Of a stretch of DNA of 64,000 bases, positions 25,728 to 34,267 are shown piece after piece. The position numbers and the translations under genes were made by a program. The notes under the pieces were generated by a model. That model was not told where the DNA came from. It did not search any database and saw nothing but the letters and a program-made list of their open reading frames with translations. Source of the DNA: Anaerosacchariphilus polymeriproducens (lineage in GTDB: Bacteria; Bacillota; Clostridia; Lachnospirales; Lachnospiraceae); assembly GCF_003363435.1 (NCBI RefSeq), contig NZ_QRCT01000050.1, positions 351,445 to 415,444 of the forward strand, in the 5' to 3' direction. Positions within the stretch are counted from its first letter, which is position 1, and every line of letters starts with the position of its first letter.

Positions 25728-25943
25728 ATGAGTGATTTTAAAATTATTGAACAGGGTGCAGCGAAACTTTTGCTAAACAGCTGGATCCAACAAGTAGGTA
25801 AAATACAGACGGATTATAAAGATGATTTTGCAGATATGGACTTTGAAAATACCGAGTTTGACGACGAACTGGAACAAGTAAAAAATGCAATTGATAGTCA
25901 TTGTAATCAACTAATCAGTGATATGAATGAGTCAGGAATCTAA
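25728..25943 (+). CDS. Small acidic protein of a toxin-secretion locus
   Basis: This 71-residue, acidic, mostly helical protein has an AAAGGGAG-type ribosome site. It contains the stretch LLNSWIQQVGKI, with a Trp in a helix, reminiscent of WXG100-like chaperones but without a clear WxG turn. It is the first gene of a run leading to an LXG-like toxin, so it may act as a partner or targeting factor for type VII secretion. No family can be named with certainty. Confidence 0.55.
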   Translation: MSDFKIIEQGAAKLLLNSWIQQVGKIQTDYKDDFADMDFENTEFDDELEQVKNAIDSHCNQLISDMNESGI

Positions 25944-25966
25944 AGATAATAAAGGGAGTTATCATT

Positions 25967-26629
25967 ATGAAACAGGAAGAAAAGAAGGAAATAGAACAGG
26001 AATTATTCCGTGACGTTTTGGAAAAACAGGAAGTATCTGAACAGAAAGAATTGATGAAAGAATTATTTGAAAACCGTTTAAAAGAAAGGGAAGCTCTTAT
26101 TGAGTTCTATGAGTTTTTAAAGGGGAATGAATCTGTGTTTTCCCATAAAAATATTACTTGTACAAGATCAGATAATCAATGTATGGTGCTTACCTTTTCT
26201 GATAAAGAATTGCGGATAGAGCAGGACAAGCTTCGGAAACTTGTAAGAGACATGAAAGATCTGAAAGAAGAGATTTTACCGGTCGGAAGTGTTGTAGATT
26301 TAAAGAAGGACAAATTTCAAAATTTCCCCGGAATTGAAAAGGTGGACAAAATAAGAGTCAATATCATCCATCGGTTTTTGTTGAATGAAGGTAGTGACAC
26401 TTACTTTACATATGCCGGGGTAATCTATCCGATAGGAGCATTTGGGGGAAAAGATTGTATTCAATTTACTGGTGAATTAATTAGTAAAGTAGTTTTTAAA
26501 GGATTTTCGGATCAGGAGGAAGAAGCTTTTGTCTATCTTATAAAACGAGGGCTTTTATTGGAACAGAACAGAAATAGTTTTGAGGCAGGAGAAACTTATA
26601 AGATACAAGAAGGGAAAAAAGAGGAATAG
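25967..26629 (+). CDS. Hypothetical protein of the LXG toxin locus
   Basis: This 220-residue soluble protein is not recognised. The first 60 residues are highly charged and helical (Glu/Lys-rich, possibly coiled coil). The remainder alternates strands and turns (FLLNEGSDTYFTYAGVIYPIG). It sits between a 71-residue helical protein and a WXG100-like protein, 12 bases before the latter. Genes in this position of LXG operons often encode adaptor or chaperone proteins for the toxin, but the sequence itself gives no motif proving this. Confidence 0.55.
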   Translation: MKQEEKKEIEQELFRDVLEKQEVSEQKELMKELFENRLKEREALIEFYEFLKGNESVFSHKNITCTRSDNQCMVLTFSDKELRIEQDKLRKLVRDMKDLKEEILPVGSVVDLKKDKFQNFPGIEKVDKIRVNIIHRFLLNEGSDTYFTYAGVIYPIGAFGGKDCIQFTGELISKVVFKGFSDQEEEAFVYLIKRGLLLEQNRNSFEAGETYKIQEGKKEE

Positions 26630-26641
26630 GGGGAGTGATCA

Positions 26642-26953
26642 ATGGGAAATAACGATGTTATCAAGATAAATCCGGAAAGAATAAAAAGAAGTGCCAGTCA
26701 GATCCCGGCGGCGAAAGCAGCACTGGAAAATGCATCCAAATCGTATATCAACGATACGGTGGGAATATTTGAAGAATTTAACAGCAGTTATGCAGATTCC
26801 ATGATAGCGGTGTTAGACAATATGCGTGATATCTTTGATAAGAAATTGTTGCTGCAATTAGAGCAATATGAAAAAGGGGTAGAGGATGTCGTGAAAATGT
26901 TTGAAGATACTGATGCGGACTCCGAGAAGAATCTAAGGGAGATCGCAAAATGA
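26642..26953 (+). CDS. WXG100-like small secretion partner
   Basis: This 103-residue, nearly all-helical protein starts KINPERIKRSASQI and has a central break at NSSYADSM, where WXG100 proteins have their turn. A second helix ends in DTDADSEKNLREI. Length, hairpin pattern and position directly before a large LXG-like gene (overlap of four bases) support a type VII-secretion partner. There is no literal W-x-G. The local GC content is higher than in the toxin tip downstream. Confidence 0.65.
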   Translation: MGNNDVIKINPERIKRSASQIPAAKAALENASKSYINDTVGIFEEFNSSYADSMIAVLDNMRDIFDKKLLLQLEQYEKGVEDVVKMFEDTDADSEKNLREIAK

Positions 26954-28452
26954 AACTGGACATAAGAATAAATTATAGTAAGCTTGACAGAATTCATACT
27001 TATACCGTAGGCTATATACATGCATTAAGCGATGCAGCTGATGCGATAAAAAAAGTACAAAAAGAGCTTCGCAGGCAAGAGTCCAAAACGGTGAGCAGCT
27101 TATATGATCTGGGAGAAAGAATACTTAAGAAATATGAAGATATGATATCAGCATTAGAAGATATCAAAAATAGCGTCAAGGATTATAACCTATCCATGTA
27201 TGATATCATCGCTCCAAAAAATGAAGAATTGGATATGCGGATTGATTTTCTGGATCTTGCAGCGAATGTTGCAACGATCAAGTTGAGGGCGGTACAGTTC
27301 TACGATATTCCGGCAGATCTGGATGGGAACAGCCTGTCTGTCGTACAAGATATTCCGGGAAAAATCGCAGTTGCTGCCGGCGTTGTTGTAATGGCAATCA
27401 TAGATGAGGCGACCAATCAGAAAAACGGATATTTTAAAACGCTGCTTGATATTAAAACGAATAAGATGCCTGCTTGTGCAACCGCTATAGAAGTTGAGTC
27501 ATGTCGTTTGGATAAAATTTTAAAGGCGGCGTTGGAGTTTCAAGCAAAAGATATTTATTTTAGTGGCAAGGCCACTATTATGTATGGAAAATATACCAAT
27601 GTTATTGAGTTCTATACTGACTGGAGTGTTGACCGAGTTCAAACAATGCTGGCACAACTGGAAGGAGCCTGGGATGCGGTTAAGGATTTCTTTGTGGGAA
27701 TCGGAGCAATCATCATTACCTATATTCCGGCGATTCCGGCATCGGTGGAATATCTTTTAAAGGATCATCCATCCAAATGGTCCATTGATACCATTGACAA
27801 GGCGAACGCAATGACAGATACGTTGAAAGGCTATTTGAATGATCCTTTTAGTCTGGTAGAGAATATCAGCCAGCAGGCAAGTGATACCTTAGATAAAAAA
27901 GGTACAGCCTATGCAGCGGCCTATGTTGTTACTGATTTGATTGGGATTGATTTTGCAATTGGTAAGATTTCGAAGTATGCTAAGACGCTGGCTAAGTCAG
28001 ATGAGATAGTGGAAGGGGTGTCAAAGGTTGATGATGCAGCAGAAGGGACTTCTAATATTAATAAGGGGGTTAGACAACCTGTATCAGTAAGTGCAAATGA
28101 AATAAGATTTAGTCAAAGTTCAATTAATGGTGCAGATGAAATAATTAGTAGCATGAAAGCAAATGGTTGGAAGGGTGACCCGATTGATGTTATTAAAATG
28201 AGTGATGGTAAGTTGACTACAATAGATAATACAAGAGTAGTTGCAGCAAGAGAGGCAGGAATAGATGCACAAGCGATTATTCATGATGCTAATGAGCTTC
28301 TACCAGAAAATCTAATTGATAGATTTACAACTAAAAAGGGTGTTCCAAAAACATGGGGAGAGGCAATTGAATTAAGAATTGGAAAGCAAAAATCATCATT
28401 TAGAAATAATAATCCATTTGGAGCAGATACTATGGAAAGGATAGGTAAATAA
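26950..28452 (+). CDS. LXG-like polymorphic toxin with ParB-like C-terminal domain
   Basis: This 500-residue protein begins with a helical N-terminal region of about 230 residues resembling LXG/type VII-secreted toxin leaders. A hydrophobic middle follows (GVVVMAIID, and GAIIITYIPAIPASVEYLL near 258-276), and then a tip domain from about residue 375. The tip starts ANEIRFSQSSINGADEIISS and carries TTIDNTRVVAAREAGIDAQA, the ParB-like nuclease pattern found at the ends of many polymorphic toxins. DNA composition turns markedly AT-richer from about 28065, where the tip begins, suggesting tip exchange. A SUKH-like immunity gene follows 2 bases after. The target (DNA or RNA) is not known. Confidence 0.75.
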   Translation: MKLDIRINYSKLDRIHTYTVGYIHALSDAADAIKKVQKELRRQESKTVSSLYDLGERILKKYEDMISALEDIKNSVKDYNLSMYDIIAPKNEELDMRIDFLDLAANVATIKLRAVQFYDIPADLDGNSLSVVQDIPGKIAVAAGVVVMAIIDEATNQKNGYFKTLLDIKTNKMPACATAIEVESCRLDKILKAALEFQAKDIYFSGKATIMYGKYTNVIEFYTDWSVDRVQTMLAQLEGAWDAVKDFFVGIGAIIITYIPAIPASVEYLLKDHPSKWSIDTIDKANAMTDTLKGYLNDPFSLVENISQQASDTLDKKGTAYAAAYVVTDLIGIDFAIGKISKYAKTLAKSDEIVEGVSKVDDAAEGTSNINKGVRQPVSVSANEIRFSQSSINGADEIISSMKANGWKGDPIDVIKMSDGKLTTIDNTRVVAAREAGIDAQAIIHDANELLPENLIDRFTTKKGVPKTWGEAIELRIGKQKSSFRNNNPFGADTMERIGK

Positions 28453-28454
28453 TT

Positions 28455-28814
28455 ATGAATATAGAAATTTTAGAAAAGAAATTAGGAATTGATGGGTTTC
28501 AATATCCAGATTCATTTATCAAAGCAATAGAATTAAATTTATTAGATTTTGATTTGTGGTATATAATGGATGAAGAAAGGGTGTTAAATAGGTTAAAAGG
28601 AGTTACAGAAAGGTACCCTAATAGAAATCTAATACCTTTTGCAAGACGAGATGACAATGATGATATAGCATGCTTTGAAGTAGGTAAAGGTGAGAAAGTC
28701 CAAATAATACATGATTTTGCATCAGAAGGTTATGAGCAAAGAAAAGAATATAATGATTTTTGGGCTTGGTTAGAAGACGCCATTAGTGAAATGATTGAAT
28801 TCAATAGAGAATAA
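28455..28814 (+). CDS. SMI1/KNR4 (SUKH)-like immunity protein
   Basis: This 119-residue acidic protein has the SUKH pattern. An N-terminal helix LEKKLGI is followed by YPDSFIKAIELNLLDFD, and then the strands NLIPFARRDDNDDIACFEVG, where a loop rich in Asp leads into a beta strand, and QIIHDFASEGYEQRK. Proteins of this family neutralise a cognate nuclease toxin by direct binding. Its place two bases after the toxin gene makes it the likely antidote to the ParB-like tip. The assignment rests on motif memory, without a profile search. Confidence 0.7.
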   Translation: MNIEILEKKLGIDGFQYPDSFIKAIELNLLDFDLWYIMDEERVLNRLKGVTERYPNRNLIPFARRDDNDDIACFEVGKGEKVQIIHDFASEGYEQRKEYNDFWAWLEDAISEMIEFNRE

Positions 28815-28822
28815 AAAAGGAG

Positions 28823-29374
28823 ATGAGTCTTATTAACTATTTGCAATTAAGTAAGGAGATATCATACGCTCTTAGACATGCTCCTTGGGAGTATGAATTG
28901 GAGTTAGATGAAAACGGGTGGGTTAGTGTAGAACAATTATTGACTGCTTTAAAAGAAAATAGTAAATGGGAAAGTGTAACAATAGAAGATTTAGAGCATA
29001 TAATTGAGAGTTCAGATAAGAAGAGACATGAATTAGTTGATGGTAAAATTAGAGCTTTATATGGGCATTCTGTACCGAAGAAGATAGTAAAAGAAAGTTC
29101 AGAACCGCCAGTAATATTATTTCATGGAACTGCAAGGCGTTTTTTAGAGTCAATAGAGAATAAAGGTCTATTACCAAAAGGAAGACAATATGTTCATTTA
29201 TCGAATGATATCGAAACTGCACTTCAAGTTGGTAAAAGACGTGATGATAAGCCAATTATTCTTGAAATTGATGCTAAAAGGGCTTGGGATGAAGGAGTTA
29301 AGTTTTATTTAGGTAATGATAAAGTATGGTTAGGTGATAATATACCAAGCAAATATATAAAAGTCACTTCATAA
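28823..29374 (+). CDS. kptA: KptA/Tpt1-like RNA 2'-phosphotransferase
   Basis: This 183-residue Tpt1-family protein has all family landmarks: LSKEISYALRHAP (Arg and His of the RNA site), KIRALYGHS (the 'IRAxQGHS' motif), ILFHGTARRF (the NAD-site HGT), and QYVHLSNDIETA. The family removes a 2'-phosphate from RNA using NAD, giving ADP-ribose 1'',2''-cyclic phosphate. In yeast it finishes tRNA splicing, but bacteria have no such substrate known. Here it directly follows a toxin/immunity pair, suggesting a role in toxin action, RNA repair or immunity. The start is uncertain, because AAGGAG abuts the ATG at 28823. Confidence 0.85.
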   Translation: MSLINYLQLSKEISYALRHAPWEYELELDENGWVSVEQLLTALKENSKWESVTIEDLEHIIESSDKKRHELVDGKIRALYGHSVPKKIVKESSEPPVILFHGTARRFLESIENKGLLPKGRQYVHLSNDIETALQVGKRRDDKPIILEIDAKRAWDEGVKFYLGNDKVWLGDNIPSKYIKVTS

Positions 29375-29923
29375 TTAGCTTTAATCTAATAGCATAAAAA
29401 TATGATTGTTATAAGTGATTAGAAGTATATAAATAATTTACTGCATAATCTAAATAAAGTAGTGAGTAGGGGAAAAGGGGGCAGAGTGGCAGGAGAAATT
29501 GAAAAGTTAATTCTAGTTGAAGAAACTAAAAATACTTTGTAAAATCTTTACCACCTTATCCCCCTTTCAACCTAAAGTATAAGAAATATCGTTGTAATTG
29601 AAATATCGATACTGCAATAGTGTCGGTATTTTTTTAGTTAAAATTATATTGATAGTAGATGATGAAGAATAAAACTGAAATAGTACCAATACTTTTAAAA
29701 GCCAAGACAACTAGGGATAAAACCCATCGTAAGCTGATAAAGTAGTAAATCCTAGACTCAATAATTCCACTTGAAAGTTAATGGAATTAAGAACATATAA
29801 TATGTAGAGGTGAAATAATAGCACTCAAAAATAAAAAGAATTGAAAAGATGAAACATATAAATAAATGGAACTTGGAAACTAAGCGCTTACGATATACCG
29901 GCATTAAAATAAGGAGAAAGTTT
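29375..29923. other. Gene-free stretch with a terminator and a structured remnant
   Basis: No supported gene lies in these 549 bases. A hairpin with G-U pairs and seven Ts (29602-29637) looks like a rho-independent terminator. At about 29700-29765, CTAGGGAT...ATCCTAG encloses an AAGCTGATAAAG segment that resembles group II intron domain I. No intron-encoded protein is present. A purine-rich run (GGGGAAAAGGGGGCAGAG, near 29468) is unexplained. Confidence 0.5.
29602..29637 (+). terminator. Terminator of the toxin/immunity/kptA run
   Basis: AAATATCGATACT pairs, with several G-U pairs, to AGTGTCGGTATTT around a short loop and is followed by a run of T. Confidence 0.65.
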
Positions 29924-30565
29924 ATGGATAAATATATTTACAAAGTAACTGGAGATTATAAGGACTGGTTAGAAATGAAAAAAAATGATACAATTTTTCA
30001 TAATGGTAGTTTAATAGGATTTATATCTTATGCTAATGATAGGTTAGAGTTGAAATTAAATTATGGAACAGATTTGTATTATTATTCTGAGATAAGAAAA
30101 GCAGGTGACATTATTATCACAGTACCAACGAAAGAGTACTTATTGAAAGATGATTATATGTACATTCCTTTAGTGTTTGATGAGGAGGAATACGAAGAGC
30201 TTGTTGAAATTAGCTATGTTGATAGAGAGTTATTAAAAAATATACAACAAGTAAATAAACAAGACCTTTACAACATATTATTAAACAACTTTAAATGTGG
30301 ATTTGGCATAACAGAGTATTTAGAATTTAATGATATTATAAATAGTATCATTGGTTTTTCAGAAGATGAAGCTGAATTAGCAGAACGTATTAATAATATG
30401 ATTAGTAACAAAAGTATAAATTTACAAAGAATTGGAGAAAAAGGTTCAAAGAATATTACTATTTATATTGACTTTTTAGGAAACTTATACGAGTGGAACT
30501 CCTTAGTAAAAATTGGTGATAAATTTTACATAAAAATCGTAGATGATTATGTGATGGAAGTGTAA
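29924..30565 (+). CDS. Hypothetical protein, possible orphan immunity protein
   Basis: The protein of 213 residues is not recognised. The longest frame begins at 29849, but AAGGAG at 29911-29916 is well spaced for the ATG at 29924 (MDKYIYKV). The sequence alternates strands (TIFHNGSLIGFISYANDRLELKL, in pieces) with a long acidic helical part (IIGFSEDEAELAERINNMI) and a C-terminal beta region. It lacks a signal peptide or membrane segment. Its place in a toxin island and the AT-rich composition suggest an immunity protein left by a lost toxin tip, but this is inference. Confidence 0.55.
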   Translation: MDKYIYKVTGDYKDWLEMKKNDTIFHNGSLIGFISYANDRLELKLNYGTDLYYYSEIRKAGDIIITVPTKEYLLKDDYMYIPLVFDEEEYEELVEISYVDRELLKNIQQVNKQDLYNILLNNFKCGFGITEYLEFNDIINSIIGFSEDEAELAERINNMISNKSINLQRIGEKGSKNITIYIDFLGNLYEWNSLVKIGDKFYIKIVDDYVMEV

Positions 30566-30626
30566 TGGAAGGCAAAAAAATTATGGGATTTTACGGCTTT
30601 ATGTGAAATGATTGGAAGATTTTCGG

Positions 30627-30974
30627 ATGATGAAGAAGAACTCTAATATGTACTGTAGTAAAAAGGAAATTAGAGATAAAGTAAAGAATATATTAGTATT
30701 AAATAAAGATTTGGATTGGCAGAAAAAATTAGTATATTGTCTTGATAATCAAAGGAGTGTGGAAGAGTTAAATATAATATGTAAGTTAATTTCTTTTGAT
30801 GATGAAGAATTATTTGAAATGTGCATAGATGCTCTAAGAGCATTCGACAATGAATTAGGACGTTCATTTATGAAAAAAAATTCGGAAATCATAATAGAGG
30901 TAGAAAAGAGAATGGTTAATAAAGGATATGTCACAAAAAGAGTGCTAGAGGATTTTCTTGAAAAGTTTGTATAA
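30627..30974 (+). CDS. Hypothetical helical protein
   Basis: This protein of about 115 residues is not recognised. The frame is open to a TTG at 30612. GGAAG just upstream fits the ATG at 30627. It is all-helical, with repeats of the type DWQKKLVYCLDNQRSVEELNIIC (shown partly) and FEMCIDALRAFDNELG, reminiscent of HEAT-like helices. It is probably an orphan member of the toxin/immunity island. It ends 28 bases before the valS promoter. Confidence 0.5.
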   Translation: MMKKNSNMYCSKKEIRDKVKNILVLNKDLDWQKKLVYCLDNQRSVEELNIICKLISFDDEELFEMCIDALRAFDNELGRSFMKKNSEIIIEVEKRMVNKGYVTKRVLEDFLEKFV

Positions 30975-31002
30975 CATGTTTAAGAAAGCTAGAACAAAAA
31001 GC

Positions 31003-31031
31003 TTGACATTCCAAAAATTTTTCACTAATAT
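31003..31031 (+). promoter_or_regulatory. valS promoter
   Basis: TTGACA (31003-31008), a 17-base spacer and TAATAT (31026-31031) form a near-consensus vegetative promoter driving the T-box leader; the predicted start is near 31038. Confidence 0.75.
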
Positions 31032-31089
31032 AAAGTTAAGATTGTAATTCAAAATGAAAAGGTAATGAGAAAGAGGAGTACAGATATAG

Positions 31090-31315
31090 ACTTAAAAGAG
31101 AGAGATGCTCACCGGCTGAAAGGCATCTTTGAGAAATGTATCTGGAAGGTAGCTTTTGAACCGGATTGCTGAACAAGATAACTTTATTAGGCAGTCACGC
31201 TTTGTCAACGTTAAAAGACTCTTAAGATATATATTACTTAATACGAAGTAATATATAAAAAAGGTGGTACCGCGATATATTCGCCCTTTACAGAAGTAAA
31301 GGGCGTTTTTTTGAT
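31090..31315 (+). promoter_or_regulatory. T-box leader (tRNA-Val-responsive) of valS
   Basis: The T-box sequence AAGGTGGTACCGCG at 31261-31274 contains the tRNA acceptor-binding bulge. It is followed by a terminator hairpin (31282-31305, GCCCTTTAC / GTAAAGGGC) and a T run. The AGAGAGATGC and GGCTGAAAGG elements of Stem I lie upstream. A GTA at 31149-31151, in GGAAGGTAGC, is the best candidate specifier codon for valine, matching the gene downstream. Uncharged tRNA-Val should promote read-through. Confidence 0.9.
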
Positions 31316-31396
31316 ATAGGAAATTGCTATACAATTCCTATTAAGATCAAAGGTAGGAAACACTTTGCTCAAAAAAAGAAAGAAAGGAATGGAATC

Positions 31397-34051
31397 ATGG
31401 GAAAAGAATTAGAAAAGACTTATAATCCTCAAGGGTTAGAAGACAGAATATACAAAAAATGGGAGGACAACAAATTCTTCAGTGCAAAGGTAGATAGAAG
31501 CAGAAAACCATTTACCATAGTGATGCCGCCTCCTAATATCACAGGGCAGCTTCATATGGGACATGCGTTAGACAATACGTTGCAGGATATTTTGATACGT
31601 TATAAAAGAATGCAGGGATATAATGCACTTTGGCAGCCGGGCACCGATCATGCCAGCATTGCGACCGAAGTCAAAATTATAGAGGCCTTGAAAGAAGAAG
31701 GCATTGATAAAGAAGAATTAGGAAGAGAAAAATTCCTAGAGCGGGCTTGGGAATGGAAAAAAGAATACGGTGGACGAATCATTAATCAGTTGAAAAAAAT
31801 CGGTTCTTCTGCAGACTGGGACAGAGAACGTTTCACTATGGATAAAGGCTGTTCCAAAGCAGTAGAAGAAGTATTTGTGAAATTATATGAAAAAGGTCTT
31901 ATATACAAAGGTTCCAGAATCATAAACTGGTGTCCAATATGTCAGACATCTATTTCCGATGCAGAGGTAGAGCATGAAGAACAGGCAGGTCATTTCTGGC
32001 ATATTAAATATCCGGTAGCAGGTACGGATGAATTTGTGGAAATTGCTACGACCAGACCAGAGACAATGCTTGGAGATACAGCAGTTGCAGTACATCCGGA
32101 AGATGAAAGATATCAGCATCTGATTGGAAAAATGGTAGTATTGCCTATTTTGAACAAAGAAATTCCAGTAGTTGCAGACACCTATGTAGATAAAGAATTT
32201 GGAACCGGTGTCGTAAAGATTACTCCGGCTCATGATCCTAACGATTTTGAAGTTGGGAAAAGACATAATCTACCTGAAATCAACGTTATGAATGATGACG
32301 CCACAATCAATGCAAAAGGCGGGAAATTCGAAGGAATGGACCGATATGATGCAAGAAAAGCTATTATAAAAGAATTAGATGAATTAGGTCTATTAGTGAA
32401 AGTAGAAGATCATACCCATAATGTTGGGACACATGATCGTTGCAATACAACGGTAGAACCTCTTGTAAAACAACAATGGTTCGTTAAGATGGATGAGTTG
32501 ATCAAACCGGCAGTTGAAGCAGTCAAAACCGGGGATATTCAATTGTTACCAGAAAGAATGGATAAGAGTTATTTCAACTGGACAGATAATATCCGGGACT
32601 GGTGTATCTCAAGACAGCTTTGGTGGGGACATCGAATTCCAGCTTACTATTGTGAGCAATGTGGAGAGGTTGTCGTTGCCAAGGAAGCAGATAAGCCCTC
32701 CGTTTGTCCAAAATGTGGAAATGAACATATGACACAGGACGAAGATACGCTTGATACCTGGTTCAGTTCTGCATTATGGCCATTCTCTACTTTGGGCTGG
32801 CCGGAGAAAACAGAAGATTTAGACTATTTCTATCCAACGAATGTACTGGTAACAGGATATGATATTTTGTTCTTCTGGGTTATCCGTATGGTATTCTCAG
32901 GATTCGAACATATGGGGAAAAAACCATTTGATACTGTATTATTCCATGGATTAATAAGAGATTCTCAAGGACGCAAAATGAGTAAATCATTAGGTAATGG
33001 TATTGATCCGTTAGAAATTATTGAACAATATGGTGCAGATGCATTACGTCTTACACTGGTAACAGGGAATGCACCGGGAAATGATATGCGTTTCTATTAT
33101 GAGAGAGTTGAGGCAAGCCGGAATTTTGCAAACAAAATATGGAATGCATCTCGTTTTATTATGATGAACCTTCAGGATAAAGAGCTGGAAGAACCGGAAC
33201 TTTTCCATTTAAAAACTGAGGATCGCTGGATTTTATCTCAATTAAATCAGTTGATTCAAGACGTGACAGAGAATATGGAGAAATTCGAGTTGGGAATTGC
33301 GGTTCAAAAAGTATATGATTTTATTTGGGAAGAGTTCTGTGACTGGTATATAGAAATTGCAAAATTTAGACTTTATAAAAGGGAGTACAATGAGGACTCT
33401 GCAGATATTGCATTATGGACATTAAAGAAAGTGCTGATTGAATCATTAAAATTATTGCATCCATTTATGCCATTTATCTCAGAAGAAATCTTTTGTACAT
33501 TGCAGAACGAAGAAGAGTCTATTATGATCTCTCAATGGCCACAATACAAAGAAGATTGGAATTTTTCATTAGCATCAGAATCGGTAGAATTAGTGAAAGA
33601 AGCAGTTCGTGCAATTCGAAATGTGAGAGCAGAAATGAATGTACCGCCTAGTAGAAAAGCAAAAGTATATTTAGTACTGCAAGATACCGTAACATGTGAA
33701 GTATTAGAAAATATGAAACAGAGCTATCAATCTCTTATGTTAGCGAGCAAAATCCGTATTCAATCAACGAAGGAAGGAATTTCTCAAGATGCAGTTTCTC
33801 TTGTAATTCCTAATGCAGTGATTTATATGCCGATGGAAGATTTGATAGATTTTGAAAAAGAAATGGAGCGTTTGACCAAAGAAGAAGAACGTTTGACCAA
33901 AGAACTAAATCGCGTGAATGGAATGTTAAGTAATGAAAAATTTATGAATAAAGCACCGGAAGCGAAAATTCAAGAAGAAAGAGAAAAACTTGCAAAATAT
34001 GAAAGTATGATGGCAGAGATAAAAGAAAGATTAGCACAATTAAAAAAATAA
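31397..34051 (+). CDS. valS: Valyl-tRNA synthetase
   Basis: This 884-residue class I synthetase has the HIGH motif (HMGH in [10 protein letters not shown]), KMSKS ([11 protein letters not shown]), the editing-domain signature ([15 protein letters not shown]) and the [16 protein letters not shown] anticodon-side motif. A zinc-binding CEQCG...CPKCG pair lies near residues 418-440. The tail is a coiled coil (residues about 812-884) typical of ValRS, and the length is normal for the family. Expression is under a T-box leader with its own promoter. A terminator follows. Confidence 0.98.
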   Translation: MGKELEKTYNPQGLEDRIYKKWEDNKFFSAKVDRSRKPFTIVMPPPNITGQLHMGHALDNTLQDILIRYKRMQGYNALWQPGTDHASIATEVKIIEALKEEGIDKEELGREKFLERAWEWKKEYGGRIINQLKKIGSSADWDRERFTMDKGCSKAVEEVFVKLYEKGLIYKGSRIINWCPICQTSISDAEVEHEEQAGHFWHIKYPVAGTDEFVEIATTRPETMLGDTAVAVHPEDERYQHLIGKMVVLPILNKEIPVVADTYVDKEFGTGVVKITPAHDPNDFEVGKRHNLPEINVMNDDATINAKGGKFEGMDRYDARKAIIKELDELGLLVKVEDHTHNVGTHDRCNTTVEPLVKQQWFVKMDELIKPAVEAVKTGDIQLLPERMDKSYFNWTDNIRDWCISRQLWWGHRIPAYYCEQCGEVVVAKEADKPSVCPKCGNEHMTQDEDTLDTWFSSALWPFSTLGWPEKTEDLDYFYPTNVLVTGYDILFFWVIRMVFSGFEHMGKKPFDTVLFHGLIRDSQGRKMSKSLGNGIDPLEIIEQYGADALRLTLVTGNAPGNDMRFYYERVEASRNFANKIWNASRFIMMNLQDKELEEPELFHLKTEDRWILSQLNQLIQDVTENMEKFELGIAVQKVYDFIWEEFCDWYIEIAKFRLYKREYNEDSADIALWTLKKVLIESLKLLHPFMPFISEEIFCTLQNEEESIMISQWPQYKEDWNFSLASESVELVKEAVRAIRNVRAEMNVPPSRKAKVYLVLQDTVTCEVLENMKQSYQSLMLASKIRIQSTKEGISQDAVSLVIPNAVIYMPMEDLIDFEKEMERLTKEEERLTKELNRVNGMLSNEKFMNKAPEAKIQEEREKLAKYESMMAEIKERLAQLKK

Positions 34052-34063
34052 ATGACTAAGAAC

Positions 34064-34111
34064 AGGGATTGAAGTAGTAAAAGATATAAAATTCTATTAT
34101 TTCAATCCCTG
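34064..34111 (+). terminator. Terminator after valS
   Basis: CAGGGATTGAA pairs with TTCAATCCCTG, extended by less regular pairing inside. The T run is weak, but no other terminator is seen. Confidence 0.6.
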
Positions 34112-34267
34112 AATTCATTTCTGTCGTCGACCAGAGAAGATAGAGGAAATATTTGGTAGAATTAGAATGAGAAAAAGTAAAATCCAAAAATAGAAACTGC
34201 TTGCATAATATTGTTACTATATTATAATGGTAAGAGAATCTTATCAAACAAAAGAGTGGTGTTTTTT

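Noticed and set aside
25728..30974. Prophage or integrative element around the toxin island
   Set aside because: No integrase, transposase, relaxase or att-like direct repeats were found; the island looks like a local polymorphic toxin locus.
31092..31334. Minus-strand frame of 80 codons through the T-box leader
   Set aside because: The region is a structured RNA leader on the plus strand, and the frame lacks a ribosome site.
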